Below are positions 1-6,666 of a stretch of 11,877 nt of DNA, piece by piece (position 1 is the stretch's first letter; each line of letters begins with the position of its first letter). The notes beneath the pieces were generated by a model. The model worked only from the letters and a program-made list of their open reading frames with translations, did not search any database and was not told the origin of the DNA. This DNA comes from Nitrospirae bacterium UBA4572. Lineage in GTDB: Bacteria; Nitrospirota; Leptospirillia; Leptospirillales; Leptospirillaceae. The stretch spans positions 6,601 through 18,477 of the forward strand of contig DGKK01000073.1 in NCBI GenBank assembly GCA_002387725.1, in the 5' to 3' direction. Both the position numbers and the translations under genes were made by a program.

Positions 1-37
1 GGCTCCCGAAGGGCTGACTCAAGGGGGGAGGAGGAGC

Positions 38-982
38 ATGGATCCAGTCGGACAGAGTCGACCGACGTCGCTTCCGGACCCGGGGGCCCGGCCGATTGAG
101 TTTCTACTCCGTCTTCTTGACCTCTCCAGGGGAGCCTCGGCGGGAGCTTCCGTTCTTGCCTCGTTTCCTCCCGCCATTCTCGAGCGGGCCCTGACATCGG
201 AGGGGGCCGGACCTCTCCGATTCCTGCCGATCCCTCCTCCCTTGGCCCGTTCCCTTGAACGCGTTCTCTCCTCCCCCGACCCATCAAAAGGGGGGCCCCG
301 GATCCACGTCTCCGTTACCCGCCATGACGACAGCCTCGAATGGACCTTTACGGGAAAAGAGTCGATCGCCCAATTTCGGTCGGATCTCCTGCGATCCCGG
401 ACGGAGGGAGTGGCTCTTCTGGCCCTGGAGACGCCATCCTCCCCTTCCTCGCCTTCTCCTTCCACCCCCGGGGGCATCCCTCCCAGCCGGCCCGAGCCCT
501 GGTTCTTGGGAAAGGTTGACACCATGGCTGGGGAGCCTGAGGAAGGGGCTCGGGTTTTCGGAGCGGGGAGTCTGCGGTTAGGCGGCGGTGCCGGAGGCGC
601 CCGGGGAGCAGGCCCTGTGGTGGTCTGGCCGGCCTTTGTCCCCGGGCAGACGGTGGAGTTTTCCGTAAGATGGGTCGCTCCCGATGAGCTGGAGGAGAAG
701 GCGCTCCCCTCTCCTCAGACGACAGGGAGAGAGATTGTCTTTACGCTTGATATCCCCTGGGTAGAGCCGGGTGGGGAGGGAGGCGAAGCCGGAAAAAGTG
801 TCCGGCTCCTGGGACGATTCCATCCGAAGGGATCGATCGAGATTTCCTCCTCCACCATTCCCGACTCTTTTCGCCGGCATCTTCTCTCCCGCCGGGAGAT
901 TCTCGAAGAGAGCCTCCGGATTTTTCCGGGAGTCACCTTGGGGCTTCATCTCGGAGGGCAAAACGGAGGTGGGGAGGCATGA
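38..982 (+). CDS. FliK-like (YlqG-type) flagellar protein
   Basis: This is a 314-residue protein of low complexity in its middle: residues about 130-155 are Ser/Pro rich and 170-195 are Gly/Ala rich. It has no signal peptide. The C-terminal third (about 205-305) alternates short beta-like strands with a charged helix around RRHLLSRREILEESL and ends in FPGVTLGLHLGG, which resembles the C-terminal domain of hook-length control proteins of the FliK family. The next gene overlaps it by four bases and encodes an FlhB-C-like protein. The same pairing occurs as ylqG-ylqH in Bacillus, and FliK-type domains contact FlhB-C in the export switch. A role in export switching is therefore likely but inferred. 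The ATG follows a strong purine SD (28-36). The frame stays open to the window edge, so a more upstream start is possible. The gene is probably real; the family call is moderate. Confidence 0.7.
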   Translation: MDPVGQSRPTSLPDPGARPIEFLLRLLDLSRGASAGASVLASFPPAILERALTSEGAGPLRFLPIPPPLARSLERVLSSPDPSKGGPRIHVSVTRHDDSLEWTFTGKESIAQFRSDLLRSRTEGVALLALETPSSPSSPSPSTPGGIPPSRPEPWFLGKVDTMAGEPEEGARVFGAGSLRLGGGAGGARGAGPVVVWPAFVPGQTVEFSVRWVAPDELEEKALPSPQTTGREIVFTLDIPWVEPGGEGGEAGKSVRLLGRFHPKGSIEISSSTIPDSFRRHLLSRREILEESLRIFPGVTLGLHLGGQNGGGEA

Positions 983-1293
983 GTCAGAGTTCCCCCGAAG
1001 AGAGGGAGGACTCCGGTCAAATGAGGCTCTCGGTCGCGCTGCGATATCTTCCGGGCGTGGACGAGGCGCCTCTGGTCCTGGTGAGCGGTCAGGGAGAGAT
1101 CGCCCGGGGGATTGTCCTGCTGGCACAGAGCCTCAAGATTCCCGTGGTGAAAGCACCCGATCTCTCCCAGCAACTTCTTCGGGTTCCTCCCGGACACCCC
1201 GTTCCCGAAGAGCTCTACGAAGCTGTGGCTGTGATCCTGGCCGCCCTGTTCGTCTCGGGCAAGGTTCCGGGTCCTGGATCGGCTGCTGTCTAG
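979..1293 (+). CDS. FlhB cytoplasmic-domain homologue (YlqH/FhlB type)
   Basis: This 104-residue protein matches the cytoplasmic C-terminal domain of the export-gate protein FlhB. The FlhB-like run is VALRYLPGVDEAPLVLVSGQ, then GEIARGIVLLAQSLKIPVVKAP, LSQQLLRVPPGHPVPEELYE and AVAVILAAL. The membrane domain of full FlhB is absent, and so is the NPTH autocleavage motif that normally precedes the VALRY strand. It therefore belongs to the stand-alone FlhB-C-like proteins (YlqH in Bacillus, FhlB elsewhere), which are thought to act on substrate specificity of flagellar export at the cytoplasmic face. Its ATG overlaps the preceding stop (ATGA, 979-982), indicating translational coupling. A second in-frame ATG at 1021 also precedes the conserved part and cannot be excluded as the start. 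The family assignment is confident; the exact function is not. Confidence 0.85.
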   Translation: MSQSSPEEREDSGQMRLSVALRYLPGVDEAPLVLVSGQGEIARGIVLLAQSLKIPVVKAPDLSQQLLRVPPGHPVPEELYEAVAVILAALFVSGKVPGPGSAAV

Positions 1294-1403
1294 ATGGTGT
1301 GCCAATACTCTGACACCTTGGGCAGGGTGGGCCCTTGTTCCCTTCGGACACGGTGAGGGGTCTCTTCTTTTATCCCGGCTGTTCTTCTGATAGACTCTAG
1401 TCC

Positions 1404-2039
1404 ATGGAAACCCTTTCCCTTCAAGATCTTGTCGACAGTCTTCGACGACTGCTCTCTCTTTCAACCCGCGAGCTTGCCCAACGGTCGGGGATCACGGCCT
1501 CGTCCAACCTCCGCGAGTGGGTTCGGGGACTTCCCTCGCGACTCTCCCCCGCACGACAGGAGAAGGTGCTCTCTGTGGTGGGACTTGACAGGGAAAAGGG
1601 AGGTCTCCGGCCGGGACTGCACCGATGGACCCTTAATGAGGAAACTGCGGGCCTTGTCCTGCCGGTTCTTGAGACATTGGGGGCTCTCCCGTCAGGAATG
1701 ACACTGGTCCGAACGGAGTCGGGACTTTTTTCCGGACATCTCCTGGTGCTCTCCCGGGAGGATGTCAGAATTCTCCTCACGATTCCGGAGGCATCCACCA
1801 CCGATCCGGAGAGGCTTGCCAGGAGTGTTGCGGGAGAGTCCCTTCCTCTTCGGGAGATCGTCCTTTCTCCCCCAGAAATGTCGCGACTTCTCGTCCCTGA
1901 ACTCTCTTTGGACTCTTTCGACAGTCTTCTTCCGCCCGTTCACGTCTCCTCGGGAGAATGGACCTTTGAGCGTCTCTTTGAACGGCTCTGGGCGGACGGA
2001 ATCGATCCCGCCGAGGCGGCCCGTCGTCTCGGTTTCTGA
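1404..2039 (+). CDS. Unrecognised protein with possible N-terminal HTH
   Basis: I do not recognise this 211-residue protein. It has no signal peptide or membrane segment and looks cytoplasmic. Residues about 14-45 (LSLSTRELAQRSGITASS, then LREWVRGL) have the spacing of an Xre/Cro-like helix-turn-helix. The extreme C-terminus (WADGIDPAEAARRLGF) looks like the first helices of a second such motif. The middle (about 75-150) looks like a mixed alpha/beta domain. The ATG at 1404 has no clear SD, and the codons seem more T-ending than in the flagellar genes. Low expression or separate ancestry is therefore possible. The 110-base gap before it (1294-1403) shows no convincing promoter or terminator. 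It lies directly upstream of the regulatory gap before flgF, so a regulatory role is conceivable but unproven. Confidence 0.65.
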   Translation: METLSLQDLVDSLRRLLSLSTRELAQRSGITASSNLREWVRGLPSRLSPARQEKVLSVVGLDREKGGLRPGLHRWTLNEETAGLVLPVLETLGALPSGMTLVRTESGLFSGHLLVLSREDVRILLTIPEASTTDPERLARSVAGESLPLREIVLSPPEMSRLLVPELSLDSFDSLLPPVHVSSGEWTFERLFERLWADGIDPAEAARRLGF

Positions 2040-2213
2040 AGCCCTTCTGTCTCTTTTTGCCTTCTCCTTTTTTCCTCTCTCTTTCTGGGTTCCTCTCGAG
2101 CCATGGAAACCTTGATCTCCATCCCTTCCCTGTCAGGATCCCGCCTCCTTGCTGCCTTTGACTGGTCTTCCTTTTGCTTCTTCCAAGCTTCTTTGTCTGC
2201 AGGAATTTCAGAG
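2040..2213 (+). other. Pyrimidine-rich non-coding stretch
   Basis: This is the first part of a 309-base gap without a credible gene. Within 2041-2100, 51 of 60 bases are C or T, with a single A. Such C-rich, G-poor RNA is the kind of sequence Rho uses for loading, so it may help end transcription from the upstream genes before the flgF promoter. That is inference. A 57-codon open frame (2103-2276) runs through it but has no SD and no recognisable features. Confidence 0.4.
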
Positions 2214-2243
2214 GAGGGAAATTTTTTCCCTCTTTTGAGGGAA
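2214..2243 (+). terminator. Alternative hairpins, possible terminator
   Basis: An 8-bp perfect stem (GAGGGAAA, 2214-2221, with TTTCCCTC, 2225-2232) closes a TTT loop and is followed by four T residues (2233-2236). The same TTCCCTC arm (2226-2232) can instead pair over 7 bp with GAGGGAA at 2237-2243 across a TTTT loop. The two hairpins exclude each other, as in an attenuator. The T tract is short, so intrinsic termination would be modest. It lies about 65 bases upstream of the flgF promoter and probably insulates it from the upstream genes. Confidence 0.5.
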
Positions 2244-2272
2244 GAAAGTTCCGGCTCGGGCTCTCGTTTCAA

Positions 2273-2286
2273 TTAAAATATTTTAA
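2273..2286. promoter_or_regulatory. AT palindrome upstream of the flgF promoter
   Basis: TTAAAATATTTTAA is a perfect 14-bp palindrome in an AT-rich island (about 2270-2292) within otherwise GC-rich DNA. It ends 19 bases before the sigma-54 promoter. It could bind a dimeric regulator or act as a bend or UP-like element. No known operator consensus was recognised. Confidence 0.35.
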
Positions 2287-2305
2287 ATAAAAGGAAAACG
2301 TCTAG

Positions 2306-2322
2306 TTGGCATGCATATTGCT
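2306..2322 (+). promoter_or_regulatory. Sigma-54 (RpoN) promoter for flgF
   Basis: TTGGCATGCATATTGCT matches the -24/-12 consensus TGGCACG-N4-TTGCW with a single mismatch. The invariant GG (2308-2309) and GC (2320-2321) are exactly 10 bases apart. Transcription should start near 2333, giving a leader of only about 16 bases before the flgF ATG. A sigma-54 promoter implies an enhancer-binding activator of the FlrC/FleQ/FlgR kind acting from a distance. This is the only strong promoter visible ahead of flgF-fliC. Confidence 0.85.
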
Positions 2323-2348
2323 AATTAATGCGCCAAGGAGGATATGTC

Positions 2349-3146
2349 ATGAGACGAGCCGAATTTGCTCTCGTGTCGGGTGCCCAGGGCCAGGAACAGA
2401 TGATGGATGTTCTGTCGAGCAACCTGGCGAATGTGAATACCCCCGGTTTTAGGAAGGACCGTGTGATGTTCCGGTCCTATCTGCCCCACCGGGAGTACCT
2501 CCACCGCACGCCACCCGACCGTCCGGGATTCAATCTGACCCCTTTCGGGACCTTTCCGACTCCCTGGGGGATGGCGGGCTCCGATATTCCCCATTCGGGA
2601 GTCGATCGAATCTATGTTCGCTATGAGGAAGGAGAGTTCCAGAGCACCGGGAACCCTCTGGATGTGGCCCTGTCAGGCAAGGGATTCCTCACTGTCCGGA
2701 CGCCGGGAGGAACCCTTCTGACGAGAAATGGCCACCTCACTGTCGACAGTCAGGGACGGTTGACGACCCATGAGGGACATCCCCTGGTCGGAGTCGACGG
2801 GAAGGAGATCCATCTTCCCTCTGGCGTTGACCCGATCCGCATCGATTCCGCCGGGAAAGTCTTTTCGGGGGAGAAAGTGGTGGGACAGCTTGCCATCAGC
2901 GCTCCGGCCGGTCCGATGGAGCACCTGACCAAGGTGGGGGACGGACTTTTCTTTTCGCCCGATGGTCTCGTCAAAGGAGAGGCCGTCGTCAGAAACGGAG
3001 GGGTGGAGGGCTCCAATGTGAAGGGAACGTCGGAAATGGTCCGGATGATCCAGGGGATGCGGACCTATCAGACCGATCTCCAGGCCCTGCACACACTGAA
3101 CGATCTGACGAACCGGACCGTCAACGACATGACGGTGATCGCCTGA
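2349..3146 (+). CDS. flgF: Flagellar proximal rod protein FlgF
   Basis: This 265-residue protein builds the flagellar rod in the periplasm. The N-terminal rod/hook signature is residues about 17-31 (VLSSNLANVNTPGFR). The central FlgE/F/G-type core includes GNPLDVALSGKGFLTVRTPG and a repeat-like RNGHLTVDSQGRL. The C-terminal helix has the family pattern GSNVKGTSEMVRMIQGMRTYQTD. It lacks the long hook domain of FlgE. An in-frame ATG at 2328 lies upstream of the predicted transcription start, whereas the SD AAGGAGG (2335-2341) is correctly spaced for 2349, so 2349 is chosen. It is the first gene of the sigma-54 operon, 23 bases before flgG. FlgF and FlgG are close relatives; FlgG is the better consensus match of the two, so this one is called FlgF. 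Confidence 0.9.
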   Translation: MRRAEFALVSGAQGQEQMMDVLSSNLANVNTPGFRKDRVMFRSYLPHREYLHRTPPDRPGFNLTPFGTFPTPWGMAGSDIPHSGVDRIYVRYEEGEFQSTGNPLDVALSGKGFLTVRTPGGTLLTRNGHLTVDSQGRLTTHEGHPLVGVDGKEIHLPSGVDPIRIDSAGKVFSGEKVVGQLAISAPAGPMEHLTKVGDGLFFSPDGLVKGEAVVRNGGVEGSNVKGTSEMVRMIQGMRTYQTDLQALHTLNDLTNRTVNDMTVIA

Positions 3147-3169
3147 ATCACTGACCCTAAGGAGGATCT

Positions 3170-3955
3170 ATGTTTCGGTCACTCTGGAATGCGGCATCCG
3201 GCATGGAATCGCAGCAGGCCAATCTCGACGTCATCACCAATAATCTCGCGAACGTCAATACCACGGGATACAAGCGGCAGCGCGCGAATTTTCAGGATCT
3301 GATGTACCAGACGATGGTTCCGCCGGGAGAGGCCTCCTCTCTCGAAGGGAATCAGGTGCCCACGGGGCTTCAGGTGGGAATGGGAAGTCGTCTGGCATCG
3401 GTCCAGAAGGTCTTCCTGCAGGGATCTCTACGGACAACTAACAATCCGCTCGATGTCGCAATCCAGGGCAATGGATTTTTTACCGTGAAGCTGCCCGACG
3501 GGCGTCAGGCCTATACCCGTGACGGGACCTTCAATATCGACAGCCATGGCCGGATAGTGACGCCGGAAGGGCTGACAACCGATCCCCAAATCGTGGTTCC
3601 CAAGACCGCCAAGTCGATCCATGTGGCTCCGGACGGCGAGGTGACCGCCACCGTGGCGGGACAGAGCGCCCCGGTGAAGCTAGGCCAGCTCGTTCTGGCC
3701 CAGTTCATCAATCCTGCGGGCCTCTCCTCGCGAGGGAACAACCTCTTTATGGAGACGTCCGCCTCGGGCAAACCCACCCTGTCGAACCCCGGGGTCAATG
3801 GCGCCGGGCGCCTCCAGTCAGGCTTTCTCGAGGCTTCGAATGTCAATGTCGCGGAGGAGCTGGTGAACATGGTCATCGGCCAGCGGGCCTACCAGATGGA
3901 TGCGTCGAGCATCAGGACGGTGAACCGCATGCTGGGCTATACCGCGACTCTCTAG
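3170..3955 (+). CDS. flgG: Flagellar distal rod protein FlgG
   Basis: At 261 residues this has the standard FlgG length and a textbook sequence. The N-terminus is MFRSLWNAASGMESQQANLD followed by ITNNLANVNTTGYKRQR. The core contains NNPLDVAIQGNGFFTVKLPD and YTRDGTFNIDSHGRIVTPEG. The C-terminus has LEASNVNVAEELVNMVIGQR, then AYQMDASSIRTVNRML. It forms the distal rod, which the P and L rings surround, and is exported by the flagellar type III apparatus without a cleaved signal. SD TAAGGAGG (3158-3165) precedes the ATG. Its TAG stop is embedded in the next gene's SD (TAGGAGG, 3953-3959), so translation of flgA is likely coupled to it. Confidence 0.97.
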   Translation: MFRSLWNAASGMESQQANLDVITNNLANVNTTGYKRQRANFQDLMYQTMVPPGEASSLEGNQVPTGLQVGMGSRLASVQKVFLQGSLRTTNNPLDVAIQGNGFFTVKLPDGRQAYTRDGTFNIDSHGRIVTPEGLTTDPQIVVPKTAKSIHVAPDGEVTATVAGQSAPVKLGQLVLAQFINPAGLSSRGNNLFMETSASGKPTLSNPGVNGAGRLQSGFLEASNVNVAEELVNMVIGQRAYQMDASSIRTVNRMLGYTATL

Positions 3956-3964
3956 GAGGATGTC

Positions 3965-4618
3965 ATGAAGCGTGGAGGTCTTGTGTTTGGAGTTCTCTCC
4001 GGGGTTGCCGTGGCGCTGCTCTTTTCCTCGATGCCGGGAGGCGATCGTTTCGATGTCCGGGCGGGGGACCTGCCCCTTTATGCAAAAAACAAATCGGGGA
4101 AGATTGTCTTCAGCCGCGACGCGATCGAGTCGCGCATTCGCCAGGATCTGGGGCTCTCGCCCCTCTCATCGATCCGGGTCGAGAACCTTCCCGGGAGGCT
4201 CAAGGGTCCCCAGGGGGGGCGTCTCTCGGCGGTTCTGACCCGGGAGGCCGACGAGGGATCTGGACACTATCTCTATCTTCTGGATCTTGTGACAGATGGC
4301 GTGGCCCGGGAGTCCTTTTATCTCAAGGTGAGGGTGGGGCAGGATTCGCAAGCCGCGAAGAAAGTGAGCGCTCTCGGAGACGAGGTCGGGTCGGGAAACG
4401 AGCCGCAGGGCTCAGAAACCATGGTCAAGGCGGGAGATAACGTCCATGTGACGGCTCGGGGCGACGGCTTTCTCATTCGCTTTTCCGGGATTGCCCAGAG
4501 CGATGGAGGCGTCGGTGATGCGGTTCCTGTGGTCAATCCTGTATCGGGAGTCAGCATGTCAGGACAGGTGACGGGCCGTGATGCGGTGATGGTTGTGCTG
4601 GGGGGAGGCCGCTCGTGA
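3965..4618 (+). CDS. flgA: P-ring assembly protein FlgA
   Basis: This is a 217-residue periplasmic protein. Residues 1-20 form a Sec-type signal (MKRGG, then a hydrophobic run GLVFGVLSGVAVALLF). The C-terminal SAF-like domain is residues about 153-215: VKAGDNVHVTARGDGFLIRF, SGIAQSDGGVGDAVPVVNP, and a final strand pair GQVTGRDAVMVVLGG. This is the FlgA pattern of an AFP/SAF fold in which a helix-poor domain chaperones FlgI into the P ring. The N-terminal half is poorly conserved, as usual for FlgA. The gene sits between flgG and flgH as in many flagellar operons. Its TGA overlaps the GTG start of flgH (GTGA, 4615-4618). Confidence 0.88.
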   Translation: MKRGGLVFGVLSGVAVALLFSSMPGGDRFDVRAGDLPLYAKNKSGKIVFSRDAIESRIRQDLGLSPLSSIRVENLPGRLKGPQGGRLSAVLTREADEGSGHYLYLLDLVTDGVARESFYLKVRVGQDSQAAKKVSALGDEVGSGNEPQGSETMVKAGDNVHVTARGDGFLIRFSGIAQSDGGVGDAVPVVNPVSGVSMSGQVTGRDAVMVVLGGGRS

Positions 4619-5232
4619 GCTCCCACTATCGGCCTCAAGGCGCCCCCGGAAAGGTTTTTCTGGGCATTCTGATGGCCCTTCTCCTGGGCGGCTGCATGAT
4701 TCAGAAGGCCCCGGTGAGCCACGTCAGCTTCTCCGATAGTGCTCCCCATCCCCTTCCACCGTTGCAGAGAGAAAAGTTTTTCGATGGTTCGCTCTACGAG
4801 CCGGGCACTCTGGGAGATCTGGCCAGCGATAATGTGGCCTCCCGGATCGGAGATCCCATCGTGGTTCGCTTCGGGCCAAAGAATGGATATCCCGGTGTTC
4901 CCCAGAGCCGGACAACCCGACTGGCGGGAGAGGTGATTCGGGTTGAGCCCTCGGGCCGGCTTCTCGTATCCGCCCAGAGGACCATTCGGGATGGATCCTC
5001 GCTTCGTCGGATCGTTCTGGTGGGCCGGGTCTCCCGCACGTCGATTGAAAGCTCCAACGAAGTGCCGGTCTCGGAGATCTCCATGCTTCGCTTCCGCTCC
5101 GACAGCGAGTCAGGCGGGGGGCCGAAGAAGAACTTTTCCGCTCCCCCACCTCTGGCCAAGGCGGCGGCCGGAGCGGCCAAGAAGATTGCCAAATCGGCGC
5201 TTGCGCAACCTGGAAAAGGAACAACGCCATGA
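4615..5232 (+). CDS. flgH: L-ring lipoprotein FlgH, short divergent form
   Basis: FlgH forms the L ring in the outer membrane. The protein has 205 residues starting at GTG, with SD GGAGG (4604-4608) six bases upstream and a four-base overlap with flgA. A lipoprotein signal ends in LLGGC with the lipid-bearing Cys at residue 27. The family-like core is SLYEPGTLGDLASDNVASRI, GDPIVVRF, then EVIRVEPSGRLLVSAQRTI, a VLVGRV strand and NEVPVSEISMLRF. Compared with the enterobacterial protein, the long Ser/Asn/Gly-rich segment between the GD and GRL motifs is reduced to about 25 residues. The usual C-terminal GWL motif is replaced by an Ala/Lys-rich tail (about 168-205). Position between flgA and flgI and the lipobox support FlgH despite the divergence. 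Confidence 0.85.
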   Translation: MSSHYRPQGAPGKVFLGILMALLLGGCMIQKAPVSHVSFSDSAPHPLPPLQREKFFDGSLYEPGTLGDLASDNVASRIGDPIVVRFGPKNGYPGVPQSRTTRLAGEVIRVEPSGRLLVSAQRTIRDGSSLRRIVLVGRVSRTSIESSNEVPVSEISMLRFRSDSESGGGPKKNFSAPPPLAKAAAGAAKKIAKSALAQPGKGTTP

Positions 5233-6302
5233 AGGTCTTAGCCGTAGGAATCATTTCAGCGCTCGTTGGTATTGGCATATTAATTGCTTCTCATGATGCG
5301 GCGGCCGAGAGGATTGGTGACCTGGCCCGTGTTCAGGGCATGACAGACAACCCTCTTGTGGGATACGGCCTGGTGGTCGGCCTTCCCGGAACGGGTGACA
5401 CGAAGCAGAGCCCCTTTACCCGCCGCTCCCTTGTATCGACGATCTCCCGACTTGGTGTGAATGCCAGGGATCTTGAGGCGGGCATCCGGGGGCACAATGT
5501 GGCGGCGGTGATGGTGACGGCTCGGCTATCCCCCTTCATGAGAAAGGGCGGGCGATTTACCGTTCGGGTCGCCTCCGTGGGGGATGCCACATCGCTGGTG
5601 GGGGGGACCCTTCTGCTGACCTCCCTGCGGGCCCCTAACGGAGAGGTCTATGCCACGGCCCAGGGGCCGGTGGATGCCAGTGCGCCAGGGCGTATCGGGG
5701 AACGGGTGCGGAAGGCGGACCCTCCGGAAGGCCGAAGAACCAGCGGAATGGTCGACCAGGGCGGGCTCGTCGTCAAGGGAGTCCCCGTGGCTTTCAACGG
5801 TCGCCACCATCTCTGGATCAGCCTTGACCGTGCGAACTTTACGACCGCTGCCCGGATTGCCCGGGCCATCAATGCCGCCACAGGGGGGCGTCCGGCCGTG
5901 GCAGAAGATGGTCGGAGTGTCCAGGTGAGCATTCCGGACGCGGCCCGGGGGAATGTTGTGGGCTATATGGCCCGGATCCTGAATCTCCGGGTGACTCCTG
6001 ACAGGATTCCTCTGGTCGTGATCAATGAGCAGACGGGAACGATCGTCATCGGGAAGGGAGTCAGGGTCTCGGAGTGTGCCGTGAGCCACCGCGATCTCTC
6101 GGTGGTGGTCAAGGGGAAGAGAGTGGTTCCCCCGGCCAAGGACAGAAGCGTTCCCCTGACCTATCTGGCCCGGAGCGTGACGCTCAGGTCCCTGGTCTCG
6201 GCCCTGTCGGCCCTGGGAACCCGGACGGAAGACATGATCGCCATCCTCGAGGCCCTCAAGGCTTCGGGGGCACTGGAAGCCGAAATTCGGGTGGTGGGCT
6301 AG
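5229..6302 (+). CDS. flgI: P-ring protein FlgI
   Basis: This 357-residue protein is the subunit of the periplasmic P ring around the rod. A Sec signal peptide (MKVLAVGIISALVGIGILIA, cleavage probably after AAA at residues 24-26) is followed by the hallmark ERIGDLARVQGMTDNPLVGY and GLVVGLPGTGDTKQSPFT. The conserved C-terminus reads TEDMIAILEALKASGALEAE. Length is normal for the family. It has a single cysteine (residue 283), so it cannot form the intramolecular disulfide of the enteric protein. Its ATG overlaps the flgH stop (ATGA, 5229-5232). Its TAG stop lies inside the SD of flgJ (TAGGAGG, 6300-6306). These overlaps indicate tight translational coupling within the ring operon. Confidence 0.97.
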   Translation: MKVLAVGIISALVGIGILIASHDAAAERIGDLARVQGMTDNPLVGYGLVVGLPGTGDTKQSPFTRRSLVSTISRLGVNARDLEAGIRGHNVAAVMVTARLSPFMRKGGRFTVRVASVGDATSLVGGTLLLTSLRAPNGEVYATAQGPVDASAPGRIGERVRKADPPEGRRTSGMVDQGGLVVKGVPVAFNGRHHLWISLDRANFTTAARIARAINAATGGRPAVAEDGRSVQVSIPDAARGNVVGYMARILNLRVTPDRIPLVVINEQTGTIVIGKGVRVSECAVSHRDLSVVVKGKRVVPPAKDRSVPLTYLARSVTLRSLVSALSALGTRTEDMIAILEALKASGALEAEIRVVG

Positions 6303-6312
6303 GAGGTTTTGG

Positions 6313-6666
6313 ATGAAGGAGATCGAGATTGGCAGAACACCGCTCAATCGCCGGGAGACGCTCTCCCCGCAGAAGTCTCCGGAAGGCCCCCTCGACAAGG
6401 CGGCCAGGAGATTCGAGTCGATGGTGGTCGAGGGAATGGTCCGGGAGATGTGGAAGACGATTCCGGTCTCGCGTGAAGAGGGTCGCTCAGCCGGGCTCTC
6501 TCTCGCTCAGGAGCTCTATCAGAAGGAGCTCTCGAAGGAACTGGTTGCAGCAGGCGGGTTCGGTCTGGCCCGTCAGATTGTCGAGGATGCCCGCAAGGGC
6601 CTCGCGATGCCGAAGGAGCCGGGAGGCTCCCCTGTCCGGCCGGCCATTGTGTCGGTCACAGTATGA
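6313..6666 (+). CDS. flgJ: Rod-binding protein FlgJ, short form
   Basis: This 117-residue protein consists of the FlgJ rod-binding domain alone. The core is residues about 28-92: DKAARRFESMVVEGMVREMW, then SLAQELYQKELSKELVAAGG and FGLARQIV, the pattern seen in FlgJ N-terminal domains. The peptidoglycan hydrolase domain of the enterobacterial protein is missing, as in many non-gammaproteobacteria, so a separate enzyme must open the wall for the rod. It probably acts as a rod scaffold in the periplasm. SD AGGAGG (6301-6306) overlaps the flgI stop. Its own TGA stop runs into the SD of the flagellin gene. Its last codons contain a GGA-loop hairpin described separately. Confidence 0.9.
   Translation: MKEIEIGRTPLNRRETLSPQKSPEGPLDKAARRFESMVVEGMVREMWKTIPVSREEGRSAGLSLAQELYQKELSKELVAAGGFGLARQIVEDARKGLAMPKEPGGSPVRPAIVSVTV
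6615..6630 (+). promoter_or_regulatory. GGA-loop hairpin upstream of fliC (candidate CsrA site)
   Basis: GGAGCC-GGGA-GGCTCC forms a perfect 6-bp stem with the loop GGGA, inside the end of flgJ and 48 bases before the flagellin ATG. CsrA binds GGA motifs presented in hairpin loops. The flagellin SD holds a second GGA (6667-6669). A paired arrangement of this kind exists in the Bacillus hag leader. This is a structural resemblance only, and the stretch is also coding. Confidence 0.4.

Noticed and set aside
1..17. Possible end of an upstream gene (frame 3 stops with TGA at 15-17)
   Set aside because: Only four codons are visible, so no claim about a gene can be supported.
1294..1403. Weak inverted repeat GGTGT/ACACC (1296-1317) as a terminator of the FlhB-like gene
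   Set aside because: It has a five-base stem, a long loop and no T tract, so it is too weak to call.
2103..2276. 57-codon open frame beginning METL, like the start of the 211-residue protein at 1404
   Set aside because: The shared CCATGGAAACC is only 11 bases, the rest does not match, there is no SD, and the frame crosses the hairpins.
6565..6582. Sigma-54-like TGGCCCG ... TTG inside flgJ as a promoter for fliC
   Set aside because: There is no GC at the required 10-base distance from GG, so the -12 element fails.
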